This document shows positions 24,188 through 33,384 of a stretch of DNA of 46,759 nucleotides, piece after piece. The stretch comes from Sedimentisphaerales bacterium (lineage in GTDB: Bacteria > Planctomycetota > Phycisphaerae > Sedimentisphaerales > Anaerohalosphaeraceae): positions 1-46,759 of the forward strand of contig JAFGGE010000098.1 in assembly GCA_016930745.1 (NCBI GenBank), written 5' to 3'. Both the position numbers and the translations under genes were made by a program. Position 1 is the stretch's first letter, and each line of letters opens with the position of its first letter. The notes under the pieces were generated by a model. It was not told the DNA's origin, ran no database searches, and worked only from the letters and a program-made list of their open reading frames with translations.

Positions 24188-25708
24188 ATGACTCGCCAAA
24201 TTCTATTTATCCTCAGCGGTATCCTGGTTCTTTCCGTATTGGCCCCGGCCGACACGTTTAAGCATCGCCAGACGGGCCAGGTCTTTCACGGCTTTGCCAC
24301 GCAAACCCAGCGACAGGGCCAGACGCTGGTCTATAACGCCGGGGAAAAGACCTTCAAGCCCATCCCCCTGGCCGAATACGATGTGACCCGGAATAAGGAA
24401 GGCCGGCGGGATACGGTCTATGTTCTTCCCATCGACCAGCCGGAGATCCTGCTGTCCAAGGTGGTTTCCGATTCGGTCGCCCAGACCCTGGTCGAGGCCT
24501 CCAATCAGGGCCCCCTTCTGATTATCCTTGACATCGACAACCCCGGCGGACAGGGCCCTTACATGCGGACTATCGCCACGGCGATCGCCAATACCACCAA
24601 CTGCTCGGTGGTTGCTTACATTCGGGGCGAAAAGCACGGCGGGGCCTATTCGGCGGCGGCCGTTCTTGCCCTGGCCTGCGAAAAGATCTATATCAGCCCC
24701 TCAGCGATTCTTGGCTCGCTGGCCCCGATCATCCAGCAGCAGGGACATGAAGAGATGCAGGCCGAGTTTCTGCAGATGTACAGCCCGGATGGCCTGGCCG
24801 CCTTCGGGACCTATGCCGCTTCGCTGGCCCAGCAGAAAGAACGCAACGCCATCGTCGCCCGGGCCCTGCTCGATCGGATGATCGACGTGGTGGAGGTGCA
24901 GGACCTGGACGGCAAGAAATCCGTCATTAATGTCGAGGACCGCTCCACGACACAGAGGGTGCTGCGGCACCTGAGCCAGGTCGCCGAACCGATCGGGCCT
25001 GCTGCGACCGCAGCGCCAACGATCGAGGCAACTGCCCCTGTGACGACGGGCCGTTATGTCATGACCCTGATGTCCACCGAAGCAATCCAGTTGAAACTGG
25101 CCGATAAGCTTGCCGAATCGCATACCGATATCCTGCGCGATATGGATGCCGGCGAAGGCCGCATTATGCGGTCGCGCAGCATCGAGGAACCGATCCGCAA
25201 GTACACCACCACCAAGCGCAACATCAGCCAGTCGCTGGCAAACATCGATCAATTGCAGGCCTACGTCGACGAGCTTCAGCAGCAGATCGGCGGGATCGAA
25301 GAACAGATTCGCACGGGGACCGTGACCCGCGAGTACCGTCAGGGAGACCGGGGGTATCGCACCAATCAGGACCGTTACAGCCTGAACGATCCGTACCGAT
25401 ACTGGGATCCCTACAGCGCACGCCGTTCCAGCAGAGATCGCGCCAATCGGGGTACGAGCCAGTCGCAAACCCTTCGCGCCGAACAGCCCGCGATGTCCCC
25501 GGATATCCTGTACGGCCAGTTGAATGTCGCCGTCAACGATTTGATCCGCGAGTACCGCCGCGTGCTGAGCCTGGCCGGGCGTTTTCCGGGCGCGCTGCCG
25601 GTCGGACTGACGACATCCGCCTTACAGCAGCGTCTGGACATCGCCGTTGCGCTGCAAACCAACCTGCGGCGGCGGGCCGTTATGATGTATCAGCAACAGC
25701 CGTATTGA
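24188..25708 (+). CDS. Secreted ClpP/NfeD-type serine protease-like protein
   Basis: A 506-residue exported protein. Residues 1-22 are a signal peptide. The ClpP/crotonase-fold domain covers about 75-240: VYVLPIDQPE starts it, LLIILDIDNPGGQGPYMRTI gives the oxyanion region, and KHGGAYSAAAVLALACEKIY carries the probable nucleophile Ser155, as in membrane-bound NfeD and SppA proteases. ILGSLAPI follows as in SppA. The C-terminal half (about 330-506) is not protease: it has a coiled coil (SLANIDQLQAYVDELQQQI), an Arg/Tyr/Asp-rich stretch with RYSLNDPYRYWDPYSARRSS, and a helical end. No NfeD OB-fold domain or stomatin gene is present. AGGAGG is 7 bases before ATG 24188. The Tat-exported gene follows after 40 bases. 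Confidence 0.8.
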   Translation: MTRQILFILSGILVLSVLAPADTFKHRQTGQVFHGFATQTQRQGQTLVYNAGEKTFKPIPLAEYDVTRNKEGRRDTVYVLPIDQPEILLSKVVSDSVAQTLVEASNQGPLLIILDIDNPGGQGPYMRTIATAIANTTNCSVVAYIRGEKHGGAYSAAAVLALACEKIYISPSAILGSLAPIIQQQGHEEMQAEFLQMYSPDGLAAFGTYAASLAQQKERNAIVARALLDRMIDVVEVQDLDGKKSVINVEDRSTTQRVLRHLSQVAEPIGPAATAAPTIEATAPVTTGRYVMTLMSTEAIQLKLADKLAESHTDILRDMDAGEGRIMRSRSIEEPIRKYTTTKRNISQSLANIDQLQAYVDELQQQIGGIEEQIRTGTVTREYRQGDRGYRTNQDRYSLNDPYRYWDPYSARRSSRDRANRGTSQSQTLRAEQPAMSPDILYGQLNVAVNDLIREYRRVLSLAGRFPGALPVGLTTSALQQRLDIAVALQTNLRRRAVMMYQQQPY

Positions 25709-25748
25709 CAAGGATCGCCTCGCGTTCCAAATCGACAGGGGAACAACC

Positions 25749-26702
25749 ATGCAGAACCAACCGGACCGAAGAACCTTTCTTCATGTCTCGGCGGCGACGG
25801 CGGCGGCTTTGTCTTTTGGATGGGAAGAAAAAGCCCTTTTGGCGCAGACGAATTCACCCCGTTCGTCCCCCGCCGCCCCGGGAGAAAAACAGCCTCTGCT
25901 GCCTGCCGGCCGGCTTGGTAAATATACCATCACCCGTTTGATCGGCGGGGGAAATCTGACCAGCGGCTTCGCCCACAGTCGCGACCTCCTCTATGTCTCT
26001 TCCCTCCTGCAGCATTATTTTACGGATGAGAAAATTTTTGAAACATGGCAGATATGCGAACAGAACGGAATCAATACGATGATCCTCCGGGTGGACGATC
26101 ATGTGATCCGCCTGGTCAATGAATATCGCAAGCGATATCACGGACAGTTCCACTGGATTGCCCAGTGCAAGGCCTCCGAAGGCGACCTCATGGGCGATGT
26201 CCGCCGGGCGCTCGATAACGGCGCTATTGCCGTATATATTCATGGAGGCGTTGCCGAAAACTGGATCGAAAAAGGACGTCTGGATCTGATTGAAAAGACC
26301 CTCAGGCAAATGCGCCAAACCGGCGCCGTAATCGGCATCGGCGGACATCGTATCGATGTGCCCATTTCCTGCGAAGCCGAGGGTTTCGATCTGGACTTCT
26401 ATATGAAGACCCTCAACAGCAAACAGTACTGGTCGGCCGGTCCCATGCCGCGAAACGACAGTGTCTGGGCCGAAACACCCGAAGTAACCATCGACTTCAT
26501 GAAATCCGTAAAGAAACCGTGGATCGGTTATAAAGTACTCGGGGCCGGGGCGATTGGGCCCCAGGAAGGCTTTTCATATGCGTTCGCCAATGGATGCGAC
26601 TTTATCTGCGTGGGCATGTTCGATTTCCAAATCGCCCAGAATGTCGGCATTGTTCGCACCCTTTTTCACTCCCCCTTGAAACGCGCACGCGCCTGGGTAT
26701 AG
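25749..26702 (+). CDS. Tat-exported TIM-barrel-like protein of unknown function
   Basis: A 317-residue protein. The N-terminus has a twin-arginine signal (DRRTFLHVSAATAAALSFGW), so it should cross the membrane folded, perhaps with a cofactor. The mature part opens with LGKYTITRLIGGGNLTSGF, reminiscent of aldo/keto-reductase-like starts, and continues as alternating strands and helices (GINTMILRVD, FHWIAQCKA, GAIAVYIHGGVAE, GAVIGIGGHRID, KKPWIGYKVLGAGAI, GCDFICVGMFDFQ), consistent with an eight-fold barrel. No AKR catalytic Tyr/Lys/His set could be placed with confidence. AGGGGA precedes the ATG. It lies 40 bases after the ClpP-fold gene and is probably cotranscribed with it. Homologues seem common in planctomycetes; function is not known to me. 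Confidence 0.7.
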   Translation: MQNQPDRRTFLHVSAATAAALSFGWEEKALLAQTNSPRSSPAAPGEKQPLLPAGRLGKYTITRLIGGGNLTSGFAHSRDLLYVSSLLQHYFTDEKIFETWQICEQNGINTMILRVDDHVIRLVNEYRKRYHGQFHWIAQCKASEGDLMGDVRRALDNGAIAVYIHGGVAENWIEKGRLDLIEKTLRQMRQTGAVIGIGGHRIDVPISCEAEGFDLDFYMKTLNSKQYWSAGPMPRNDSVWAETPEVTIDFMKSVKKPWIGYKVLGAGAIGPQEGFSYAFANGCDFICVGMFDFQIAQNVGIVRTLFHSPLKRARAWV

Positions 26703-26713
26703 CAAGAATTTCC

Positions 26714-26741
26714 TTGACAACGTCCAAACAATGACTATAGT
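26714..26741 (+). promoter_or_regulatory. Promoter of the LamG gene pair
   Basis: Perfect TTGACA (26714-26719), a 16-base spacer and TATAGT (26736-26741), with a ~200-base leader before the first LamG gene. The leader shows no clear structure. Confidence 0.6.
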
Positions 26742-26945
26742 AAAAAATAGAATACAGATCATCGGTTTATAATCGAGGTGATGTATGTAGACAGCGCATT
26801 GTGCAGGGAGCGTGGGATGTGATGAAAAAATCAGGCGGGCCTCAAAGTTCTTGTTTTCCCTCGCATTGTTTCCAGATAAGTTACGTTAGTTGACCTTAAA
26901 ATAACGGATATTCTATTGCATAAAAGACATGTGGAGGATTAAAAG

Positions 26946-29576
26946 ATGAGAAAGACTTTGACTTTCTTACTGTTGCTGGTCTGGACCGGCGGGCTGAATG
27001 CCGGCTTGCAGGATGGTCTGTTCGGGTACTGGCCGATGGACGGCGATTTTCTCGACGCCTCGGGCAACGGCCACGATGGAGCCCCCCGCAGCGGTGTTAC
27101 GGTTACGTTTGACCAGGGAAAGCTGAATCAGGCGGCCGTGTTTAACGGAACCAATCCCAACGGTGTTGTGGTCGGGACATGGAATCCTTCCGAAGGAACC
27201 GGACAACTGGCCTTGTCTTTCTGGGCTAAATGGGGCGGCAACACCGGAGGATACCAGGGTGTCGTATCCAAAAGAAACGGCTGGGGCGTCGATGTCATGA
27301 TGTGGTGTGTGGAGATCAATGCCGACACAGACTTCATCAGCTTCTTTCGGGACGGCAGCTATCCCTGGGCGGGCGATGTAAAACTGACGGTTGGCCAGTG
27401 GGATCATGTGGTCGTCAGTTTTGACGGGGCCAACTCCACTTTTTACCTGAACGGAACACAAACCGGGACAGGGGCCTTCTCCTTCGCCAACAAAACGGAT
27501 TCCGAAGTGGTCATCGGCGCATCGGACAGTTGGAACGGCTTTAACGGCCTGGTCGACGAAGTGGCCATCTGGAACCGAGCGTTGAGCCCGGAAGAGGTTG
27601 CCGCGTTGTATAACAATGGCAAGGGATCCTCTTTGGGAGGAGAGCCCTGGCAGGCGACCTATGTGGCGCCTGCGGACGGGACATCCTCCATCTCGCTGGA
27701 TGGTACGTTGCTGCAATGGACGACAGGGGAAGAAGATCCGCCCGGACCGATCGTCCAGTACGATATCTATCTGGATATCGATCCGGATCTGGTCGCCGAT
27801 ATTGAAGATCCCAACAAGCTGGCGAGGGTCGCCTCGGTAGCGGGAGATGTGTTTGAATTCGATACAGGTCCGTTGATCAATGATCTAACCTATTACTGGC
27901 GCGTGGATGCCGTTGTAGACGATGTCAACATCGCTTTCGGGAAGGTCTGGAGCTTCCACTCCATTAAAATGAAACCTCTTATTACCGAACAACCGCAGAA
28001 TGCATCAGTCGGCATCGGGGGCTGCCTGGGCGTATTTCAGGTTGTCGCCACATCCGGCGAACTGGGAGACGGCGGAACGCTGCAATACCAATGGAAGGCT
28101 GTGGGCAGTGGGACGGTTTTGTCTACTGCCGATACGCTTGAAATCGCGCAGGAAGGTCAATACTATTGTGAAATTCAAAACGACTGGGGGCAGGTACCTT
28201 CCGATACCGTCGCTTTGACGATTGTCGATCACCAGGAAGCATCCTGGAAGCCCGTCAATCCGATGTATGATCCGGCTCCGAATGCCGATGGATGGATCGA
28301 TCCGACAGTAGACCTGACTGTGAGTTGGGACATGGCGCCTCTGGGCCCCTGCGGAGCTACCTATCATGTGTATCTCACCGAGGATCCCCAGCAGGGACCG
28401 TGGACCGATCTGGGAACCACGACAGATCTTTCTGTGGTGATTTCGAACGCCCTTCTGGATTATGACAAGACGTATTACGTCCGGGTCGATGTGGCGTTCC
28501 AGGCGGATGGAGAAGAAGGAGATTCCTGGGCGTTTGACACCATCAAACGGCTGCCCAGAATCGTCGCCCAGCCGGTGCATGCCGTTGCCCCGCAGGGAGG
28601 TACGGCGTCTTTTGCGTTCGGCGTTAATTCAGATACTCCGGTCAGTTACCAGTGGTTCCGCCAGGAAGACGACTCTCATGTCGCCGACGGCAACCCGCTG
28701 ATCCTGACCAATGTCGCCGCCGCCGATGAAGGATTTTATTATTGCATCGCCACGAATGACGCCGGTCCGACCCGTTCGGCTTCCGCTTCCTTCATGCTGC
28801 ACGCTTTATTGGCTCATTGGCCCATGGATGATCCGATCGCCATCGAAGATGTTGGCGGGATCGTAGCCGATTCTTCCGGATTTGGCCATAACGGTACCGA
28901 ACAAGGCGAGGTGGCCAGCACCGACGGGATCATCATGGATGCGCTGGGATTCGACGGCGCCGGAGACCTTGTGGATACCGGGACATGGAATCCCAACGCC
29001 CGAACCCAAGAGCTGACGATATCGCTCTGGGTCAACTGGGCTGGAACCAATGGCGGCTGGCAGGCCTTAATCGCCAAACGGGACACCTGGGACGATCAGG
29101 GGCTGGGCCATATGTGGTATCTGGAAATCGATCGGGACAGCAGTGTCATGAGTTTCGCCCGTGGCGGCGTGTATCCCGGCGGAGGGGCCGTCCTTCCAAT
29201 CGGTCAATGGAGGCATGTGGCGGTGACCTTTGACGGAACCACGGCAACCACCTATATCAACGGGATCGCCAATGGATCGGGGGCCTTTTCGTTTGGCGGC
29301 AAGACCGATTCCCATCTGGTCCTGGGGGCGGCCGACGTCAATGCGGGCAACTCGTTTAACGGCGCTCTCGATGATGTCCGCCTCTATAACTATGCGATGA
29401 GCCCTGTCGAAGTGGCCTATCTCTACCAGGAAACCGCCGGCGGACGCGTCTGTGTGGATCAGGCACAGCTTGTCTATGATCTGAATCAGGACTGCCGGGT
29501 CAACCTGGAAGATTTTGCCTTGCTTGCCGCGGCGTGGATGGAATGCAATCTGGCCCCGCAAACATCGTGTCAATAA
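26946..29576 (+). CDS. Secreted two-LamG, Ig-like, dockerin-tailed protein A
   Basis: An 876-residue exported, non-enzymatic multi-domain protein. Signal peptide 1-19. LamG/concanavalin-like domain 1 at about 25-215 (GTWNPSEGTGQLALSFWAKW; VDEVAIWNRALSPEEVAALY). A fibronectin-like module follows (~225-335, TYYWRVDAV), then an Ig-like module (~340-425, YYCEIQNDWGQV), a second fibronectin-like module (~430-530), another Ig-like module (~535-615, FYYCIATNDAGP), LamG 2 (~618-828, DDVRLYNYAMSPVEVAYLY) and a dockerin-like tail with VYDLNQDCRVNLEDFALL and AAAWMECN. LamG domains bind carbohydrate or protein and the tail probably anchors or sorts the protein. GGAGG lies 8 bases before the ATG. It is the first gene of a tandem pair with the paralogue 69 bases downstream. 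Confidence 0.88.
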   Translation: MRKTLTFLLLLVWTGGLNAGLQDGLFGYWPMDGDFLDASGNGHDGAPRSGVTVTFDQGKLNQAAVFNGTNPNGVVVGTWNPSEGTGQLALSFWAKWGGNTGGYQGVVSKRNGWGVDVMMWCVEINADTDFISFFRDGSYPWAGDVKLTVGQWDHVVVSFDGANSTFYLNGTQTGTGAFSFANKTDSEVVIGASDSWNGFNGLVDEVAIWNRALSPEEVAALYNNGKGSSLGGEPWQATYVAPADGTSSISLDGTLLQWTTGEEDPPGPIVQYDIYLDIDPDLVADIEDPNKLARVASVAGDVFEFDTGPLINDLTYYWRVDAVVDDVNIAFGKVWSFHSIKMKPLITEQPQNASVGIGGCLGVFQVVATSGELGDGGTLQYQWKAVGSGTVLSTADTLEIAQEGQYYCEIQNDWGQVPSDTVALTIVDHQEASWKPVNPMYDPAPNADGWIDPTVDLTVSWDMAPLGPCGATYHVYLTEDPQQGPWTDLGTTTDLSVVISNALLDYDKTYYVRVDVAFQADGEEGDSWAFDTIKRLPRIVAQPVHAVAPQGGTASFAFGVNSDTPVSYQWFRQEDDSHVADGNPLILTNVAAADEGFYYCIATNDAGPTRSASASFMLHALLAHWPMDDPIAIEDVGGIVADSSGFGHNGTEQGEVASTDGIIMDALGFDGAGDLVDTGTWNPNARTQELTISLWVNWAGTNGGWQALIAKRDTWDDQGLGHMWYLEIDRDSSVMSFARGGVYPGGGAVLPIGQWRHVAVTFDGTTATTYINGIANGSGAFSFGGKTDSHLVLGAADVNAGNSFNGALDDVRLYNYAMSPVEVAYLYQETAGGRVCVDQAQLVYDLNQDCRVNLEDFALLAAAWMECNLAPQTSCQ

Positions 29577-29645
29577 GACAGGTGACGGGAAGATGCAAAG
29601 ATACGGCAAAAACCGATCTTACAATGATAACTGGAGGATCTAGAA

Positions 29646-31739
29646 ATGAGAAAAATGGGAACCATATTCACAATTCTTTGCTTTTTGATGGCCGTATCGC
29701 CGTCGGTCACAGCGGCCCTGACGGATGGTCTGGTAGGATACTGGCCGCTCGAAGGCGATTACACGGATGTCAGCGGCTCAGGGCACGACGGCGTCCTGGT
29801 CGGCACGGCGACTCCTACGACAGGAATTCTCGGTGACGGACTGCTGTTTTCGGGCGATTGGGGCAACGCGGTCGACTGCGGAACATGGGATCCCTCCGAG
29901 ACTACCGGCCAGCTTAGTGTTTCCATCTGGGTGAACTGGACCGGCCACAGAACCGATACATGGCAAGGGATTATTGGCAAAAGAGATGCCTGGCAGTCCT
30001 CGGGGGAACAGATCGAGTATTGCTGGTTCATCGAGGCCGCAGAGACGGACGACAGCGTGGCGCTCCAATCAACCGCAAGCTGGGTAAGCCTTGGCGGTCC
30101 CCTTCCGGAAGGCCAATGGCATCATATTGCGATCAGTTTTGATGGAACGACAGTTACCACCTATCGCAACGGGGCCGAAATTTCCTCCGGAGGCTTCATA
30201 CTTGGCCCCAAAAAGGATGCCCATATCTGGCTGGCGGCCACGAACACGGGTCCGGCCAATAATTTTAACGGGGCCATTGATGAAGCGGCTATCTGGGACC
30301 GCGCCCTGACGGCCCAGGAAATAACCCAGCTTTACAATGAGGGAAAAGGGCTTTATCTGGGAGGCAAACGATGGAAAGCGGGGAACCCATTCCCGGCAGA
30401 CGGTACTACGGGCATTGCCGTAGATCAGGATCTCCTTTTGAGCTGGAACCAACCCACCGAGCCCTCTCCTAAGCCGATTGCCGAGTATGATGTGTATTTC
30501 TCAGAAAATGAGATGATCGTGGCCGACACTAACTCGGTAGCTGCCTATCTTGGAACGCTTCCCGCTATGGATCCGCTCCAGTGGCTGATCAACTCTTCCG
30601 CTCTGGCGAGGGATAAAACCTATTACTGGCGCATCGACGCGGTCATTGACCGGGTCGATCCACTCGAAGATCCCAACATCGCCTTCGGGGATGTGTGGAG
30701 TTTTGAAACCAAAAAGAGCATCCCGGTCTTTCTCACCCATCCGGTTAATGCAATCGTCAACGAAGGGCAGGATGCCGTCTTTGCGGTTTCCGTCGAATCG
30801 CCTTCAGAGTATACGGTCGAGTGGTTCGAGGTCGGAGATGATGCTACTGTGGTCGGCGCCGGCGAAACTCTTACGATCGCGTCTGTTACGGTAGCCGATG
30901 ATTTCGCACGACAATTCTACGCCGTGGCGACGAACCTCGCCGGAAAGAGCCTGCCTTCCCAATCGGCCGGCATCTTTATTCCCACTATGGTTGCTCACTA
31001 CACCTGCGACGATACGATCACCGAAACGGAAAAAACGGTACTGGACTCCGGGCCGGTAGGCGATTTTAACGGCACGGCCATGAATGACACGTCCAGTACG
31101 GACGGCATCGACGGCAACGCCCTCTTGTTCGACGGGGCCGGCGACTTTGTGGACCTGGGAACATGGAATCCTTCGGAAGGGACGGGCCAACTGACCCTGT
31201 CGCTCTGGGCCCGTTGGAACGGACTGTCCGGATCGTACCAGGGCCTGATCGGCAAACGCGACACATGGGGCCCATCCAGCATGATGTGGCACATCGAGCT
31301 GAATGTCGATACTGGCGTTCTCAGTTTTGCCCGCGACGGCAGTTATCCGGACAGCGGCGGCCGCGTTCTGCCGGAAGGAGAATGGACCCATGTCGCCGTT
31401 ATCTTCGACGGCACAACGGCAACTACGTTTATCAACGGTGTCGCCGCGGGTTTCGGTCCCTTCTCTTTTGGTTCCAAAACCGACGCCCGCATAGTTTTCG
31501 GCGCTGTCGAAGGCGGCGGCGGCAATCCCTTCAACGGATCCATCGACGATGTACGGATCTACAATTACGCCCTGGCGCCCCTGGATATCGGCATGCTGTA
31601 TTATGACATTACCGGAGAGACGGTCTGTCCGATGTATCATGCCTACGACTACAACCAGAACTGCTATGTCGATCTGGGCGATCTGGCAATGTTCCTGTCA
31701 CAGTGGATGATGTGCAACTCTGTGCCCGATTGCCTGTAA
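29646..31739 (+). CDS. Secreted two-LamG, Ig-like, dockerin-tailed protein B
   Basis: A 697-residue paralogue of the preceding gene. Signal peptide 1-24. LamG 1 at about 28-235 (DEAAIWDRALTAQEITQLYN), one fibronectin-like module (~237-365, TYYWRIDAVIDRVD), one Ig-like module (~368-455), LamG 2 (~458-655, DDVRIYNYALAPLDIGMLYY) and a dockerin-like tail (YDYNQNCYVDLGDLAMFLSQ, then WMMCNSVPDC). It lacks the second fibronectin/Ig pair of protein A, which accounts for most of the length difference. GGAGGAT precedes the ATG as in gene A. A strong terminator follows at 31769-31796, so A and B form one transcript. Role inferred as adhesion or cell-surface binding; no enzymatic motif seen. Confidence 0.88.
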   Translation: MRKMGTIFTILCFLMAVSPSVTAALTDGLVGYWPLEGDYTDVSGSGHDGVLVGTATPTTGILGDGLLFSGDWGNAVDCGTWDPSETTGQLSVSIWVNWTGHRTDTWQGIIGKRDAWQSSGEQIEYCWFIEAAETDDSVALQSTASWVSLGGPLPEGQWHHIAISFDGTTVTTYRNGAEISSGGFILGPKKDAHIWLAATNTGPANNFNGAIDEAAIWDRALTAQEITQLYNEGKGLYLGGKRWKAGNPFPADGTTGIAVDQDLLLSWNQPTEPSPKPIAEYDVYFSENEMIVADTNSVAAYLGTLPAMDPLQWLINSSALARDKTYYWRIDAVIDRVDPLEDPNIAFGDVWSFETKKSIPVFLTHPVNAIVNEGQDAVFAVSVESPSEYTVEWFEVGDDATVVGAGETLTIASVTVADDFARQFYAVATNLAGKSLPSQSAGIFIPTMVAHYTCDDTITETEKTVLDSGPVGDFNGTAMNDTSSTDGIDGNALLFDGAGDFVDLGTWNPSEGTGQLTLSLWARWNGLSGSYQGLIGKRDTWGPSSMMWHIELNVDTGVLSFARDGSYPDSGGRVLPEGEWTHVAVIFDGTTATTFINGVAAGFGPFSFGSKTDARIVFGAVEGGGGNPFNGSIDDVRIYNYALAPLDIGMLYYDITGETVCPMYHAYDYNQNCYVDLGDLAMFLSQWMMCNSVPDCL

Positions 31740-31768
31740 ACCCAACCCTGATTGCAGCAAAGCGACCA

Positions 31769-31796
31769 AGCCCGGGTTTCGACCCGGGCTTTTTTT
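31769..31796 (+). terminator. Strong UUCG-loop terminator
   Basis: AGCCCGGGT (31769-31777), TTCG loop, ACCCGGGCT (31782-31790), then six more T: a perfect nine-pair stem with the extra-stable UUCG tetraloop. Confidence 0.95.
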
Positions 31797-31840
31797 ATGC
31801 CCGGATGCGCCTGTGTCGAATCGCAAATCATTGGTTTGGC

Positions 31841-31870
31841 TTGACTTAAACCGCTTCTTTATGGTATAAT
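31841..31870 (+). promoter_or_regulatory. Promoter of the beta-CASP RNase-like gene
   Basis: TTGACT (31841-31846), an 18-base spacer and a perfect TATAAT (31865-31870), 43 bases before the ATG. Confidence 0.65.
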
Positions 31871-31912
31871 TGAAAAATAATCGAGTTACGAAACCTTTTT
31901 GGAAGGGGCGGC

Positions 31913-33319
31913 ATGAAGATTAAAATCAGCTTCCTCGGCGCAGCGAAAAACGTCACCGGTTCGCGCCATCTGCTTGAGGTGGACGGCACACGCATCCTGG
32001 TCGACTGCGGCCTGTATCAGGAACGCGATCTGCGGGACCGCAACTGGGAGCCGTTTGAGATTCCGCCCGCCTCGATCAACGCCGTGTTGCTGACCCACGC
32101 CCACCTGGACCACTGCGGCCTGCTGCCCAAGCTGGTCAAAGAGGGTTTCAACGGCAAGGTCTACTGCACCGACGCCACCGCCGAACTGGCCCAGATCGTC
32201 CTGCTCGATTCGGCGCACATTCAGGAAGAAGATGCGGCCTTCAAGAAGAAACGCCACAAACGCGAAGGCCGAACGCCCCCGCACCCGGTCGAGCCATTAT
32301 ATACCCAGGAGGATGTCCAGGAGTGCATTCCGTTGTTTGCGCCGCTGCCGTATAAGAAGAAGGTTATGGTTAACGACTGCATCGAGATCTCCTTCCACGA
32401 TGCCGGCCATATCCTGGGTTCGTCGATTATCAAGGTCAAGGCCGCCTGCAACGGCCAGACGCGTACGATCCTGTTCACCGGCGATATCGGGCGCAACGAC
32501 AGGCCTATTCTGCGCGATCCGGATGTCTTCACGCATGCCGACTATGTCCTGGTCGAGTCGACCTACGGCGACCGGGTGCATCATTCCGTGGACGATGTCA
32601 GGGACAAACTGGCCGATGTCGTCAACTCCACCGTCCAGCGAGGCGGCAATATCGTAATCCCCAGCTTTTCCATCGAACGGTCCCAGGAAGTGCTTTATTA
32701 TCTCAATCAACTGCTCATGGAAGACAAAATCCCCCATGTGATGACCGTGCTGGACAGCCCCATGGCGATTCGCGCTACGCAGGTGTTCATGGATCATCCC
32801 GAGATGTTCGACGAAGAGATGCGTACCCTGCTGGCCAATAACTCCTCGCCGTTCAGCTTCAAAGGACTGAAAATGACGTTGACCACGCGCGAGTCCAAGG
32901 CCCTTAACCAGGTCCGCGGCACGATGATCATTATCGCCGGTTCGGGGATGTGCACCGGAGGCCGGATCAAACACCATCTGGCCGCCAATATCGGCCGCCC
33001 GGAAAGCACGATTCTGTTCGTCGGATACCAGGCCGTCGGCACTTTGGGCAGGCTCATCGTCGACGGCAACGAAGAGGTCCGTATTCTGGGCCAGATGTAT
33101 CCGGTCAAGGCGCGTATCGAACGGGTGCACGGCTTCAGCGCCCATGCCGGGCAGGATGAGCTCTTTGCCTGGCTCAACAACCTCAAAAAACCGCCGCGCG
33201 GCGTTTTCGTCGTACATGGCGAGGCCGAGGCTGCCGAAAACTTCGGCCAATACCTCCGCGACCAGACCGGCTGGGAGGTCACCGTGCCCGAATACAAGGA
33301 CAGCATCGTCCTGGATTAG
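31913..33319 (+). CDS. Metallo-beta-lactamase/beta-CASP RNA-processing exonuclease-like protein
   Basis: A 468-residue cytosolic metallohydrolase of the CPSF73/YSH1-like bacterial group. The MBL signature THAHLDHCG (His62, His64, Asp66, His67) binds two zinc ions; further ligands are His in DAGHILGSS and Asp in LFTGDIGRNDRP. The beta-CASP insert begins around YVLVESTYGDR and contains VIPSFSIERSQEVLYYLNQL and VLDSPMA. The RMMBL end has GSGMCTGGRIKHHL, FVGYQAVGTLGR, HGFSAHAGQDEL and VVHGEAEA. Family members cleave or trim RNA ends. GGGGCGGC lies just before ATG 31913. It is a single gene with its own promoter. Its cellular RNA targets are unknown. Assignment to the family is secure. Confidence 0.94.
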   Translation: MKIKISFLGAAKNVTGSRHLLEVDGTRILVDCGLYQERDLRDRNWEPFEIPPASINAVLLTHAHLDHCGLLPKLVKEGFNGKVYCTDATAELAQIVLLDSAHIQEEDAAFKKKRHKREGRTPPHPVEPLYTQEDVQECIPLFAPLPYKKKVMVNDCIEISFHDAGHILGSSIIKVKAACNGQTRTILFTGDIGRNDRPILRDPDVFTHADYVLVESTYGDRVHHSVDDVRDKLADVVNSTVQRGGNIVIPSFSIERSQEVLYYLNQLLMEDKIPHVMTVLDSPMAIRATQVFMDHPEMFDEEMRTLLANNSSPFSFKGLKMTLTTRESKALNQVRGTMIIIAGSGMCTGGRIKHHLAANIGRPESTILFVGYQAVGTLGRLIVDGNEEVRILGQMYPVKARIERVHGFSAHAGQDELFAWLNNLKKPPRGVFVVHGEAEAAENFGQYLRDQTGWEVTVPEYKDSIVLD

Positions 33320-33328
33320 GCAGACGAA

Positions 33329-33346
33329 GAAAGGAATGGTCCTTTC
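33329..33346. terminator. Hairpin between convergent genes
   Basis: GAAAGGA (33329-33335), ATGG loop, TCCTTTC (33340-33346). Neither side has a true T-run, so it is at best a weak bidirectional terminator. Confidence 0.3.
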
Positions 33347-33384
33347 CGTTGTTACGATGTTCGGTTAACTAAGTCAACCGCTCT

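Noticed and set aside
26742..26945. Possible riboswitch in the ~200-base leader of the LamG genes
   Set aside because: No strong or repeated stems and no known consensus could be traced by eye.
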